The notes: generated by a model not told the origin, from the sequence alone. DNA of 14,590 nt from Thomasclavelia sp. (GCA_020025035.1 JAHHSU010000029.1:1-14590); one strand, 5' to 3'. Positions 6,670-14,007 are shown, counted from the first letter of the stretch. Numbers and translations are program-made.

Positions 6670-7559
6670 AGTATGGATTGCATATCTTGTGGTAACGGGC
6701 AGGAAATAGATAATACTTCTTTTGTAAGAGGATGGATAAGAGTTAGTTTGTATGCGTGTAAAGCATGTCGATGGATTAAATTTGAAGAGGTACCATATAA
6801 TTTATCCGCTACTATTGGATGACCAATAGATAAAAGATGGACTCTTATTTGGTGAGTTCTACCAGTTTCTAATTGGCATTTTACCAAACTAACATTAGAA
6901 TAATTTTTGACTAATTGGTAGTGGGTAATGGCTTTTTTTCCATGATTTGAAATTCTCATTTTGTTAGAGACATGTCTATCTTTTGCAATAAAGGTAGAAA
7001 TAGTATGTACTTGATTATCATGTATTGGTGGGCTAATAATTGCTAAATAGTCACGTTTAATATTTTTTTGATAAAGTTGTTCATCAAAATAAGCTTGAAA
7101 AAATTGACATTTGCAAAATAAAATAAGTCCTGACGTTTCATAATCAAGTCGATGAATATATCGTACAGGAAAATGATAATTATTTTCGATGTAATAGTAT
7201 TGAACGTAGTTAACTAGTGTATTTAAGTCTTGTTTATTATCTGGATGAACGTTAAGATGTGGTTCTTTATTAACAATGAAAATAAATTCATCTTCATATA
7301 CAATTTCAATAGGATGATATTGAGGTATAAAAGGATTAAGGTCTTTTTTAAATGCACGAATTGTTAATTTATCATTTCTTTTTAAAATAGTGTTTATTGG
7401 AACATAAACATTATTTAATGTATATTCCTTATGTTGCTTTAATAAATGAATTGTTTTTTTAGATACATGAAAATGATGGAAAAGATATTCAATACTACGA
7501 TTTTCAAACTCATTATCAATGTATAAAGTTAAATAATCTTGTTTAATGTTATATTTCAT
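6660..7559 (-). CDS. RluA-family rRNA/tRNA pseudouridine synthase
   Basis: Isomerises specific uridines to pseudouridine in structured RNA; the target site cannot be read from sequence. A degenerate S4-like RNA-binding segment (about 15-70, ending GD-like NDKLTI) precedes the catalytic domain. The signature HRLDYETSG is at 136-144 with catalytic D139. The second signature ETGRTHQIRVHLLSIGHPIV (231-250) is complete. The 299-residue length matches RluD/YlyB-type enzymes. The start codon overlaps the end of rlmA by 11 bases (7549-7559), and no Shine-Dalgarno sequence is visible in the 20 bases before it. No other usable start lies nearby, so translation probably depends on ribosomes finishing rlmA. 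Both genes modify 23S rRNA or related RNA, which fits co-expression. Confidence 0.9.
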   Translation of the reverse strand: MKYNIKQDYLTLYIDNEFENRSIEYLFHHFHVSKKTIHLLKQHKEYTLNNVYVPINTILKRNDKLTIRAFKKDLNPFIPQYHPIEIVYEDEFIFIVNKEPHLNVHPDNKQDLNTLVNYVQYYYIENNYHFPVRYIHRLDYETSGLILFCKCQFFQAYFDEQLYQKNIKRDYLAIISPPIHDNQVHTISTFIAKDRHVSNKMRISNHGKKAITHYQLVKNYSNVSLVKCQLETGRTHQIRVHLLSIGHPIVADKLYGTSSNLIHRHALHAYKLTLIHPLTKEVLSISCPLPQDMQSILDQ

Positions 7560-8358
7560 AAATAGTTATTTGAATATCAATAGTAATATCCATGGATGAA
7601 ATATTATCTAAGACATTTCTTCTTTCTTTTTTGATGTGATAATAATGTGGGGTCATTTTAAGTAAATTGAGTAAATCTTCATGATTTTTAATAGTTACAT
7701 TTTTAACTAAATTAAACGATTCACGAACATTAAAAGGAAGTAAAATGTGTTCATTAGATTTTAGTTTAATTTCTTCATAAATTAATTCTTTTATTTCAAT
7801 TAAATGATTTTGATTAGCTGTAACATGAATTATATATCCATCTTTTTTTAAGCATCTTTTTAATTCATCAACATTTACTACTGTAAACAAGGCACAAATA
7901 ATATCCATACTAGAATCTAATATGGGAATATTTTTAGAATTACCTACGATCCAATGAATATCTTTTGTATATTTAGTTGCCATATTAATTGCTTCTTTAG
8001 AAATATCAAGACCGTAATAGATATTTTCATCATTATTTAATTGTTGTTTCATACGATTTGTATAATATCCTTGACCACAGCCTAAATCTAGTATTTGTAA
8101 AGGAAAATTAGAGTGTGTAAGGATATATTGATTTATTGTATCAGATATCACATCATAATATCCTTGGTCTAGAAATGCTTTACGTGCAATTAAACTGTCT
8201 TTACTATCTCCAGGATAATTCGTTGCTTTATCTGGATTTAAAAGTAAGTTAACATATTTTGTTTTTGCAATATCATATGTATGATTATTACAACATTTAT
8301 ACGAATGATGATCTTTGTTTAATTTATTTTTACATTTTGGACATGCTAAATTATGCAT
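7549..8358 (-). CDS. rlmA: 23S rRNA (guanine-N1)-methyltransferase, RlmA family
   Basis: SAM-dependent methyltransferase of 269 residues acting on a guanine of 23S rRNA (G745 or G748 in characterised relatives; which one cannot be told here). An N-terminal zinc finger has C6, C9, C22 and H26, as in E. coli RlmA. SAM motif I is LDLGCGQGYY (90-99), followed by GLDISKEAI (116-124). NHLIEIKELIY (184-194) and a C-terminal TPHYYHI segment also match the family. The conserved PGDS (49-52) and RKAFLDQGYY (59-68) lie between finger and SAM fold. The ATG at 8358 is chosen because GAGGTGA (8370-8364) sits 5 bases upstream and the family begins just before the CPxC motif; an upstream in-frame ATG at 8427 would add 23 unrelated residues and lies above the predicted promoter. 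Confidence 0.9.
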   Translation of the reverse strand: MHNLACPKCKNKLNKDHHSYKCCNNHTYDIAKTKYVNLLLNPDKATNYPGDSKDSLIARKAFLDQGYYDVISDTINQYILTHSNFPLQILDLGCGQGYYTNRMKQQLNNDENIYYGLDISKEAINMATKYTKDIHWIVGNSKNIPILDSSMDIICALFTVVNVDELKRCLKKDGYIIHVTANQNHLIEIKELIYEEIKLKSNEHILLPFNVRESFNLVKNVTIKNHEDLLNLLKMTPHYYHIKKERRNVLDNISSMDITIDIQITIYEI

Positions 8359-8376
8359 TATATTCACCTCAAACTT

Positions 8377-8385
8377 ATTATAACA
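8377..8385 (-). promoter_or_regulatory. Extended -10 promoter of the rlmA/rluA-like operon
   Basis: On the minus strand the sequence reads TGTTATAAT, a perfect TATAAT with the TGN extension. No strong -35 is seen. The predicted start (about 8370) falls right at the ribosome site GAGGTGA, giving a leader of only about 12 bases. Confidence 0.55.
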
Positions 8386-8402
8386 TACTTGTATTAAAGT
8401 TC

Positions 8403-8430
8403 TATATGATATCAAGTAGTTTATCATATA
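8403..8430 (+). repeat. Inverted repeat in the rlmA/ispF divergent promoter region
   Basis: TATATGAT (8403-8410) and ATCATATA (8423-8430) are perfect 8-base inverted repeats around a 12-base centre. They lie between the two divergent promoters and overlap the ispF -35 candidate. The half-site ATATGAT is the same as in the udp palindrome at 2267. A regulatory role is inference. Confidence 0.3.
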
Positions 8431-8449
8431 TTAAATATAGCTATACAAT
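8421..8449 (+). promoter_or_regulatory. Candidate promoter of ispF-gltX
   Basis: TTATCA (8421-8426; 4 of 6) and TACAAT (8444-8449; 5 of 6) have a 17-base spacer. An alternative is the extended -10 TGTTAAAAT at 8458-8466, which would give a very short leader. The ribosome site AGGTGAT (8476-8482) is just upstream of the ATG. Confidence 0.4.
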
Positions 8450-8485
8450 TATAATTATGTTAAAATAACGTAGGCAGGTGATAAA

Positions 8486-8974
8486 ATGTTCAAAATAGGT
8501 CAATCTATTGATATTCATCAATTTGAAAAAGGACGCAAGTTAATTTTAGGTGGAGTTAATATTCCTTATGATAAAGGATTAAAAGGACATAGTGATGCAG
8601 ATGTATTAATTCATGCGATTGCAGAAAGTATAATTGGAGCATTAGGATTAGGTGATATCGGTAAACACTTTCCTGATACAGATCCAAAATATAAAGATGT
8701 TTGTTCACTTATTCTTTTAAAGAAAGTGTATGCGTTGTTGGATGAACATGGTTATCAAATAGGAAATGTTGATTCAATCATTTTGGCAGAAGAACCTAAA
8801 ATGGTAGGTTATGTAGATAAAATGAAAGAGAACATTGCAAATATATTACATTGTAATATTAATCAAATTAATATTAAAGCAACTCGTGGAGAAAAGCTTG
8901 GATTTGTTGGTAGAAAAGAAGGGATTGTATCTCAAGCAGTTTGCTTATTAGTAAGAAAGGATAATGAAAAATGA
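8486..8974 (+). CDS. ispF: 2-C-methyl-D-erythritol 2,4-cyclodiphosphate synthase
   Basis: Trimeric zinc enzyme of the MEP pathway that cyclises CDP-methylerythritol 2-phosphate with release of CMP, two steps after IspD. Metal ligands D9 and H11 (IDIH) and H43 (HSDADVLIHA, 35-44) are present. GDIGKHFPDTDP and the C-terminal KATRGEKLGFVGRKEGI block are conserved; E. coli has KATTTEKLGF at the same place, a small change at a region near the nucleotide site. Length 162 is typical. The stop TGA overlaps the gltX start as ATGA, so the two are co-transcribed and coupled. IspE, which acts between IspD and IspF, is not in the window. Confidence 0.95.
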   Translation: MFKIGQSIDIHQFEKGRKLILGGVNIPYDKGLKGHSDADVLIHAIAESIIGALGLGDIGKHFPDTDPKYKDVCSLILLKKVYALLDEHGYQIGNVDSIILAEEPKMVGYVDKMKENIANILHCNINQINIKATRGEKLGFVGRKEGIVSQAVCLLVRKDNEK

Positions 8975-10413
8975 AAAAGGTAAGAGTAAGATATGCACCA
9001 AGTCCAACAGGACATTTACATATTGGAGGAGCAAGAACAGCGTTATTTAATTATTTATATGCAAAACATTATGATGGTGATTTTGTATTTAGAATTGAAG
9101 ATACAGATATTGAAAGAAATATTGAAGGTGGAGAAGCTAGTCAATTAGAAAATTTAGAATGGCTAGGAATTATTCCTGATGAATCTCCAATAAATCCAAA
9201 TCCTAAATATGGTCCATATAGACAGATGGAAAGACTAGACATTTACCAAAAACATACAGATTGGTTATTAGAAAAAGGGTATGCATATAAGTGTTTTTGT
9301 ACCCCAGAAGAGTTAGAACAAGAACATCAGCGACAAACAGATGCTGGTATTGCACCTATGTATAATCGTAAGTGTCGTCATTTAACTAAAGAAGAAATAA
9401 AGGCAAAAGAAGAAGCTGGAATTCCATATACGATTCGAATTAAAGTACCTGAAAATCAAACTTATGAATTTGATGACATGATTCGAGGGCATGTATCATT
9501 TGAATCTAAAGATATTGGTGATTGGGTTTTAGTAAAAGCTAATGGAATTCCTACTTATAACTATGCAGTAGTCATTGATGATCATTCAATGGATATTACT
9601 CATGTATTTAGAGGGGAAGAACATTTATCAAATACCCCAAAACAAATTATGCTTTATCAAATGTTTGGATATGATGTACCAAAATTTGGACATATGACAT
9701 TGATTGTTAATGAAGAACGAAAAAAATTGTCTAAGCGTGATGAATCAATTATGCAATTTGTTTCTCAATACAAAGAGCAAGGATATTTACCAGATGCAAT
9801 GTTTAATTTTATGGCATTGTTAGGCTGGTCTCCAGAAGGAGAAGAGGAGATTTTTACTCATGATCAATTAATTAAGGTATTTGATGAAAAACGACTTTCT
9901 AAGTCACCTTCTATGTTTGACCAATCTAAATTAAAATGGGTGAATAATCGCTATATAAAAGATCGTTCATTAGAAGATATTATATGTTTATGCAGGCCAT
10001 TTTTAGAAAAAAAATATGATTTAACTAATAAGTCAAGTGAATGGATTAATAGTTTAATTGCTTTATATCATGAACAACTTAGTTATGGAGCAGAAATTGT
10101 TGAATTGGTAGATATGTTTTTTGAAGATCAAATCGCACCTAATCAAGAAGCAATTGATTTTATGAAAGAAGAAAGTATTAATACTACTTTAAAGGTGTTT
10201 AAAGAAAAATTGTTAGTGATTGATAAACTTACTAAGGAGAATATTCAAGAAGCGATTAAAGCAACTCAAAAAGAGGCTGGGGTTAAAGGAAAAATGTTGT
10301 ATATGCCAATTAGAATTGCAACAACTGGATCTATGCATGGACCAGATTTAACAAGTTCTATTTTGTTAATTGGAAAATCTACAATTATCCAACGTTTAGA
10401 AAAAATATGGTAA
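8971..10413 (+). CDS. gltX: Glutamyl-tRNA synthetase
   Basis: Class I aminoacyl-tRNA synthetase charging tRNA-Glu; in most Firmicutes it also misacylates tRNA-Gln, which GatCAB then amidates, but this cannot be confirmed here. The HIGH-type motif is HIGG (17-20) after APSPTGHL, and the KMSKS-type motif is KLSKR (252-256). A zinc knuckle C108-x-C110-x24-C135-x-H137 matches the E. coli GluRS arrangement. RGEEHLSNTPKQ and the C-terminal anticodon-binding helices (to the KGKMLYMPIRIATTG segment) are intact; 480 residues is normal. AAAGGA (8956-8961) inside ispF lies 9 bases before the ATG. In Bacillus cysE and cysS follow gltX; here a bidirectional terminator follows instead. Confidence 0.97.
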   Translation: MKKVRVRYAPSPTGHLHIGGARTALFNYLYAKHYDGDFVFRIEDTDIERNIEGGEASQLENLEWLGIIPDESPINPNPKYGPYRQMERLDIYQKHTDWLLEKGYAYKCFCTPEELEQEHQRQTDAGIAPMYNRKCRHLTKEEIKAKEEAGIPYTIRIKVPENQTYEFDDMIRGHVSFESKDIGDWVLVKANGIPTYNYAVVIDDHSMDITHVFRGEEHLSNTPKQIMLYQMFGYDVPKFGHMTLIVNEERKKLSKRDESIMQFVSQYKEQGYLPDAMFNFMALLGWSPEGEEEIFTHDQLIKVFDEKRLSKSPSMFDQSKLKWVNNRYIKDRSLEDIICLCRPFLEKKYDLTNKSSEWINSLIALYHEQLSYGAEIVELVDMFFEDQIAPNQEAIDFMKEESINTTLKVFKEKLLVIDKLTKENIQEAIKATQKEAGVKGKMLYMPIRIATTGSMHGPDLTSSILLIGKSTIIQRLEKIW

Positions 10414-10443
10414 TGTTTAATAATTAATTATTCTGTATATAAT

Positions 10444-10481
10444 AAAAAAGTCGTTAACTAATTATTGGTAACGACTTTTTT
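10444..10481. terminator. Bidirectional intrinsic terminator between gltX and the yitT-like gene
   Basis: GTCGTTA (10450-10456) pairs with TAACGAC (10469-10475), extended by six A-T pairs to a 13-bp stem with a 12-base loop. The A-tract on the left and T-tract on the right supply a U-tract in both directions. It serves the two convergent genes. Confidence 0.9.
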
Positions 10482-10498
10482 GTTTAATTAAAAGTATT

Positions 10499-11368
10499 TT
10501 ATAAACGTTTTTCAAAATTTCCTACAATCTCAGGTCTTTCACTCATAATAATGAATGCACTTGGATCTATTTTGGATAATATTTCTTTAAGTTGCTCAAT
10601 TTCGTATTTTGATATTACAGTAATAATAATATAGGTTTCTTCGCTAGTATAAGCACCTATTCCTTTCCAATAAGTTGCTCCACGGTTAAGCTCATTGGTA
10701 ATTACTTGAATAACATCTAGGTTTTTAGTAATAATTTGAATATTCATATTAATATTTTGTAAATGTACACGATCTACCATAAGCGAATAGATAAAAGAAT
10801 AGATTACAGAATAAATAGCAGTTGGTAGTTCAAAAAGTATGGCACATGTAATATAAATAAGTGTATTGACAATTAGTGTTAGTTTTCCAACACTAAATCC
10901 ATCAATTTTTTTTGTCATGTATAATCCTAATATATCATTACCACCACCAGTTCCACCAGCTTTTAATGTAATACCTACACCAGCTCCTGCAATTAAACCA
11001 CCAATAACACAGGCTGCTAATTTTTCACTAATAATAGGGGTAGATGGAATAAGGATAATGGAAAAGAATATAGTTTGAATAATAACACTAAATACAGTTT
11101 TGAAAAATAAAGCTTTTCCAAATTTTTTATAAGCTAATAATAATAATGGGATATTAATTAAAAAATTTAATATACCAGCAATATCAAAGTTAGGACGAAA
11201 ACCAGTATAATTTTCAAGTAGTGTACGAATGATTTGTGCAATACCAACTGTTCCACCGTTATATAATCCTACGGGTACAATAAATAAATTAAGCCCTGCA
11301 CAAAACAAAATTGCACCAAATGCAATAAGTAAATAATTATAAGATTCTTTTTTTATTTGACTTGACAT
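10499..11368 (-). CDS. YitT-family membrane protein with C-terminal DUF2179 domain
   Basis: Integral membrane protein of 289 residues; the family's function is not established, so none is assigned. About five to six hydrophobic segments can be seen (roughly 11-32, 61-79, 87-108, 117-136, 162-179 and 182-198). The family signature GGTGGGNDI is at 138-146, preceded by another glycine-rich turn, NGGTVGIAQI (37-46). The soluble C-terminal part (about 207-281) contains RGATYWKGIGAYT (229-241) and ends IMSERPEIVGNF, as in the DUF2179 domain thought to bind a small ligand. GGAGGA is well placed 7 bases before the ATG. It is a single-gene unit with its own promoter, convergent with gltX and divergent from secG. 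Confidence 0.9.
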   Translation of the reverse strand: MSSQIKKESYNYLLIAFGAILFCAGLNLFIVPVGLYNGGTVGIAQIIRTLLENYTGFRPNFDIAGILNFLINIPLLLLAYKKFGKALFFKTVFSVIIQTIFFSIILIPSTPIISEKLAACVIGGLIAGAGVGITLKAGGTGGGNDILGLYMTKKIDGFSVGKLTLIVNTLIYITCAILFELPTAIYSVIYSFIYSLMVDRVHLQNINMNIQIITKNLDVIQVITNELNRGATYWKGIGAYTSEETYIIITVISKYEIEQLKEILSKIDPSAFIIMSERPEIVGNFEKRL

Positions 11369-11401
11369 TTTGTTCCTCCATTTAATTTTAATAGCGATTC
11401 A

Positions 11402-11430
11402 ATTATATCATTTAATTAAATAGATATAAA
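11402..11430 (-). promoter_or_regulatory. Extended -10 promoter of the yitT-like gene
   Basis: The minus strand reads TGATATAAT (11410-11402), a perfect TATAAT with TGN extension. TTTATA (11430-11425; 4 of 6) lies 17 bases upstream. The start would be near 11395, with a leader of about 27 bases containing a strong GGAGGA. Confidence 0.55.
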
Positions 11431-11456
11431 GAGTTGTATTCTTGATTTAATTATGA

Positions 11457-11477
11457 TATTCTTTTAAAGAAAGAATA
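11457..11477 (+). repeat. Inverted repeat in the secG upstream region
   Basis: TATTCTTT (11457-11464) and AAAGAATA (11470-11477) are perfect inverted repeats around 5 bases. It lies 14 bases before the secG ribosome site and has no following T run, so it is not a terminator. No clear secG promoter could be fixed: TTGTAT (11434) with TATTCT (11457) at 17 bases is weak. Operator or leader hairpin are both possible. Confidence 0.3.
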
Positions 11478-11503
11478 CAAAATAGTAATAAAGGAGAATG
11501 TCA

Positions 11504-11725
11504 ATGTTTTTAGATATTTTGATGGTATTTGTGTGTGTTATATTAATCATACTTTGCCTATTACAAAGTGGTAAATCAGATGGACTTGTAAATGCATTAA
11601 CTGGACAAAATTCAAATTTATTTGCTCAACAAAAAGAAAGAGGTTCTGAGTTAATGATTTCAAGAATTACAGTTGGATTTGGTATTGCTTTTTTTGTGAT
11701 AGCAGTTATGATTCAAATGAGATAA
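11504..11725 (+). CDS. secG: Protein translocase subunit SecG
   Basis: Small non-essential subunit of the SecYEG export channel in the cytoplasmic membrane. The 73-residue protein has two hydrophobic segments (about 3-20 and 54-71) joined by a polar loop with the family pattern LLQSGKSDGL...LTG. A downstream GSELMISRITV leads into the second helix. The ATG at 11504 is preferred over one at 11498 because AAGGAG (11491-11496) leaves 7 bases to the former and only 1 to the latter. It precedes rnr and smpB, the standard Firmicutes order. The stop codon lies inside the 5' arm of a terminator hairpin. Confidence 0.92.
   Translation: MFLDILMVFVCVILIILCLLQSGKSDGLVNALTGQNSNLFAQQKERGSELMISRITVGFGIAFFVIAVMIQMR
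11685..11712 (+). promoter_or_regulatory. Possible internal promoter for rnr-smpB at the end of secG
   Basis: TTGCTT (11685-11690) and TATGAT (11707-11712; 5 of 6) are 16 bases apart within the secG coding region. Transcripts from here would start near 11719 and still have to cross the hairpin at 11724. The -35 is weak and the call rests on the -10 and spacing. Confidence 0.25.
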
Positions 11726-11761
11726 ACAAATAGGGCATAAGATTCCTATTTGTTTTTTTTT
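11724..11761 (+). terminator. Terminator/attenuator between secG and rnr, overlapping the secG stop
   Basis: An 11-bp stem joins 11724-11734 (AAACAAATAGG) and 11745-11755 (CCTATTTGTTT) around a 10-base loop, followed by T from 11753 to 11761. The secG stop TAA (11723-11725) enters the stem. The next base begins GGAGG (11762-11766), the rnr ribosome site, so there is no room for a promoter between terminator and rnr. Confidence 0.85.
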
Positions 11762-11772
11762 GGAGGATAATA

Positions 11773-14007
11773 ATGAAAGATAGAATTATACAATATTTAA
11801 AACAAGAAGATTATAAGGGGATGGATATCCATGAATTAGCAGGGGTATTTAAGCAACATACTACAGAACAATTTAAGAGTTTTGTAAAGATGATGGTAAC
11901 ATTAGAAGAACAAAAAATTGTGATACGTACTAAAAATGATAATTACTATTTATCTCAATCTAAAATATTGTTAACTGGTAAAGTAATGATGAGTACAAAA
12001 GGTTTTGCTTTTATTCATATAGGAGATGATGAAGCAGATATTTACGTAGCTAACCAAAACCTAAATGGTGCATTACACGGGGATATTGTTCAAGTAGAAT
12101 TAGAAAATCAATCTACAGGAAATAGTAAAGAAGGTAAAATTGTAAATATTATAGAACGTGGACAAAAACAACTTGTTGGACTAGTGGTAAAAAGAAAAGG
12201 TAAATATTTGTTATTAGTAGATGATCCTAAATTTAATGAGGTGGTAATCATTGTAGGAAACCGAAAAGGTGCTATAGAAGGACATAAGGTAGTTGTAAAA
12301 ATAACAGATTATCATCAACCGTTAAATGCTAAGATAATAAAGGTTTTAGGTCATAAAAATGATCCAGGAGTCGATATTATGTCGATTGTTTCAAGATATG
12401 AAATACCTGTAGAATTTAATGAAGATATTTTTGAACAACTTTCAACGATTGAAGATGAAATTAATACAAGTGATTTTCAAAATCGTATAGATTTGCGTCA
12501 TGATACTATATTTACTATAGATGGTGATGATGCAAAGGATTTAGATGATGCAATTAGTATCAAAAAAGTAGAAAATGGAAATTATCAATTAGGTGTGCAT
12601 ATTGCGGATGTTTCCAATTACGTTTTAGAAGGGACACCAATTGACAAAGAAGCTATACAAAGGGGAACTTCTGTTTATTTAGTAGATAGGGTAATTCCAA
12701 TGTTGCCACATCAATTATCAAATGGAATATGTTCATTAAATCCAAATGTGGATAGACTTACAATAAGTTGTATAATGGAAATTGATCAAAATGGACAAGT
12801 AGTGGATTATCAAATAATCCCTACAATTATTCATTCCAATTATCGAATGACTTATCATGATGTGAATATGATCCTAGATGGCAATATAAAGTTACAAAAG
12901 AAGTATCAAAAAATAGTATCTAAACTTTTTATGATGGAAAAACTAGCAATTATTTTAAATCAAAATAGAAATAAAAGAGGAGCTATTCATTTTCATACAA
13001 ATGAATCCAAAGTAATGGTAGATAAAAAAGGTAAACCTATTGAAATTAAATTGAGGCATAGAGGAATGAGTGAAAAAATGATTGAAGAATTCATGTTAGT
13101 AGCAAATGAAACAGTTGCCAAACATTTTAAATGGTTAGAATTACCATTTGTATATCGTATACATGAACATCCTAAGAAAAAGAAATTATTAAATTTTGTA
13201 AGAATCGTTAGTCCATTAGGTTATAAAATTAAAGGATCGTTAGATCATGTTTATCCTAAAGAGTTAAGCCAATTGCTTGATAAAGCTAAAGATAAACCTG
13301 AATATAATATTATTTCTACTTTATTATTGCGATGTATGCAAAAAGCTAAATATGATGTAGAATGTCTAGGACATTATGGTTTAGCAGATGAATATTATAC
13401 ACATTTTACATCTCCTATTCGACGTTATCCAGATTTATTAGTTCATCGCTTGATTAAAACTTATTTGTTTCAACAAGATATATCCAAAGAAACAACAATG
13501 CATTATAGTGAAATTTTGCCTGCGTTAACAGAAAAATCATCAACACGTGAGATAATAGCAACTAATTGTGAAAGAGATGTTCTAGATATGAAAAAAGCAG
13601 AATATATGGCAAGACATATAGGAGATGAATATGAGGGAATTATTTCATCAGTTACATCCTTTGGTTTTTTTGTAGAGTTACCAAACACAGTGGAGGGATT
13701 AGTGCATATTTCGACACTTAAAGATGATTATTATGTATATAATGAACAGTATATGATGATTGTAGGTGAATCTACGGGTAAAAAATATCGTATATCAGAT
13801 AAAGTAAAGGTTGTAGTAGTAAATACTTCTAAAGTAGAAGGATCTGTTGATTTTGAGATAGTGTTGTCTAACTCTAAAAAGAAAAAATATCATAATGTTT
13901 CAAAATTAAAAAAAGAAAAATCTAATAAACAAATTTCAAAAAGGAAAAATAGGAATAAGAGGGGATATCATGAAAATTATCGCACAAAACAAAAAAGCCT
14001 ATCATGA
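11773..14007 (+). CDS. rnr: Ribonuclease R (3'-5' exoribonuclease)
   Basis: Processive exoribonuclease that degrades structured RNA and works with tmRNA-SmpB to remove defective mRNAs. Order of parts in 744 residues: N-terminal winged helix (about 1-60), cold-shock/OB domains (about 65-190), RNB catalytic domain (about 235-560), S1 domain (about 618-698) and a lysine-rich tail (702-743). The metal-binding core DGDDAKDLDDA (250-260) has the usual aspartates. HIADVSNYV (276-284), SLNP (321-324) and FTSPIRRYPDLLVHR (545-559) match the family. GGAGG (11762-11766) is 6 bases before the ATG. Expression depends on reading through the hairpin just upstream or on a promoter inside secG. The 3' end overlaps smpB by 38 bases, ending with TGA. 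Confidence 0.95.
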   Translation: MKDRIIQYLKQEDYKGMDIHELAGVFKQHTTEQFKSFVKMMVTLEEQKIVIRTKNDNYYLSQSKILLTGKVMMSTKGFAFIHIGDDEADIYVANQNLNGALHGDIVQVELENQSTGNSKEGKIVNIIERGQKQLVGLVVKRKGKYLLLVDDPKFNEVVIIVGNRKGAIEGHKVVVKITDYHQPLNAKIIKVLGHKNDPGVDIMSIVSRYEIPVEFNEDIFEQLSTIEDEINTSDFQNRIDLRHDTIFTIDGDDAKDLDDAISIKKVENGNYQLGVHIADVSNYVLEGTPIDKEAIQRGTSVYLVDRVIPMLPHQLSNGICSLNPNVDRLTISCIMEIDQNGQVVDYQIIPTIIHSNYRMTYHDVNMILDGNIKLQKKYQKIVSKLFMMEKLAIILNQNRNKRGAIHFHTNESKVMVDKKGKPIEIKLRHRGMSEKMIEEFMLVANETVAKHFKWLELPFVYRIHEHPKKKKLLNFVRIVSPLGYKIKGSLDHVYPKELSQLLDKAKDKPEYNIISTLLLRCMQKAKYDVECLGHYGLADEYYTHFTSPIRRYPDLLVHRLIKTYLFQQDISKETTMHYSEILPALTEKSSTREIIATNCERDVLDMKKAEYMARHIGDEYEGIISSVTSFGFFVELPNTVEGLVHISTLKDDYYVYNEQYMMIVGESTGKKYRISDKVKVVVVNTSKVEGSVDFEIVLSNSKKKKYHNVSKLKKEKSNKQISKRKNRNKRGYHENYRTKQKSLS

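Noticed and set aside
8259..8468. Small plus-strand reading frame opposite the start of rlmA
   Set aside because: It overlaps the zinc-finger coding part of rlmA and the divergent promoters, and its composition is that of AT-rich noise.
6649..8485. Inverted rlmA/rluA-like pair as a mobile insertion
   Set aside because: No transposase, terminal repeats, target duplication or change in base composition is visible at the edges.
8359..8485. T-box or other riboswitch ahead of ispF-gltX
   Set aside because: The leader is at most about 30 bases from the predicted start, too short for a T-box, and no conserved T-box sequence is seen.
10414..10498. Extra small RNA between gltX and the yitT-like gene
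   Set aside because: The only structure is the bidirectional terminator, which explains the whole gap.
10866..11078. Small plus-strand reading frame inside the yitT-like gene
   Set aside because: Antisense to a conserved glycine-rich membrane region; the proline-rich translation is the usual mirror of glycine codons.
13503..13688. Small minus-strand reading frame inside rnr
   Set aside because: Antisense to the end of the RNB domain and start of the S1 domain, without ribosome site or recognisable domain.
8971..14007. Mollicutes code with TGA as tryptophan
   Set aside because: ispF and rnr end at TGA at family-typical lengths, and conserved tryptophans are TGG.
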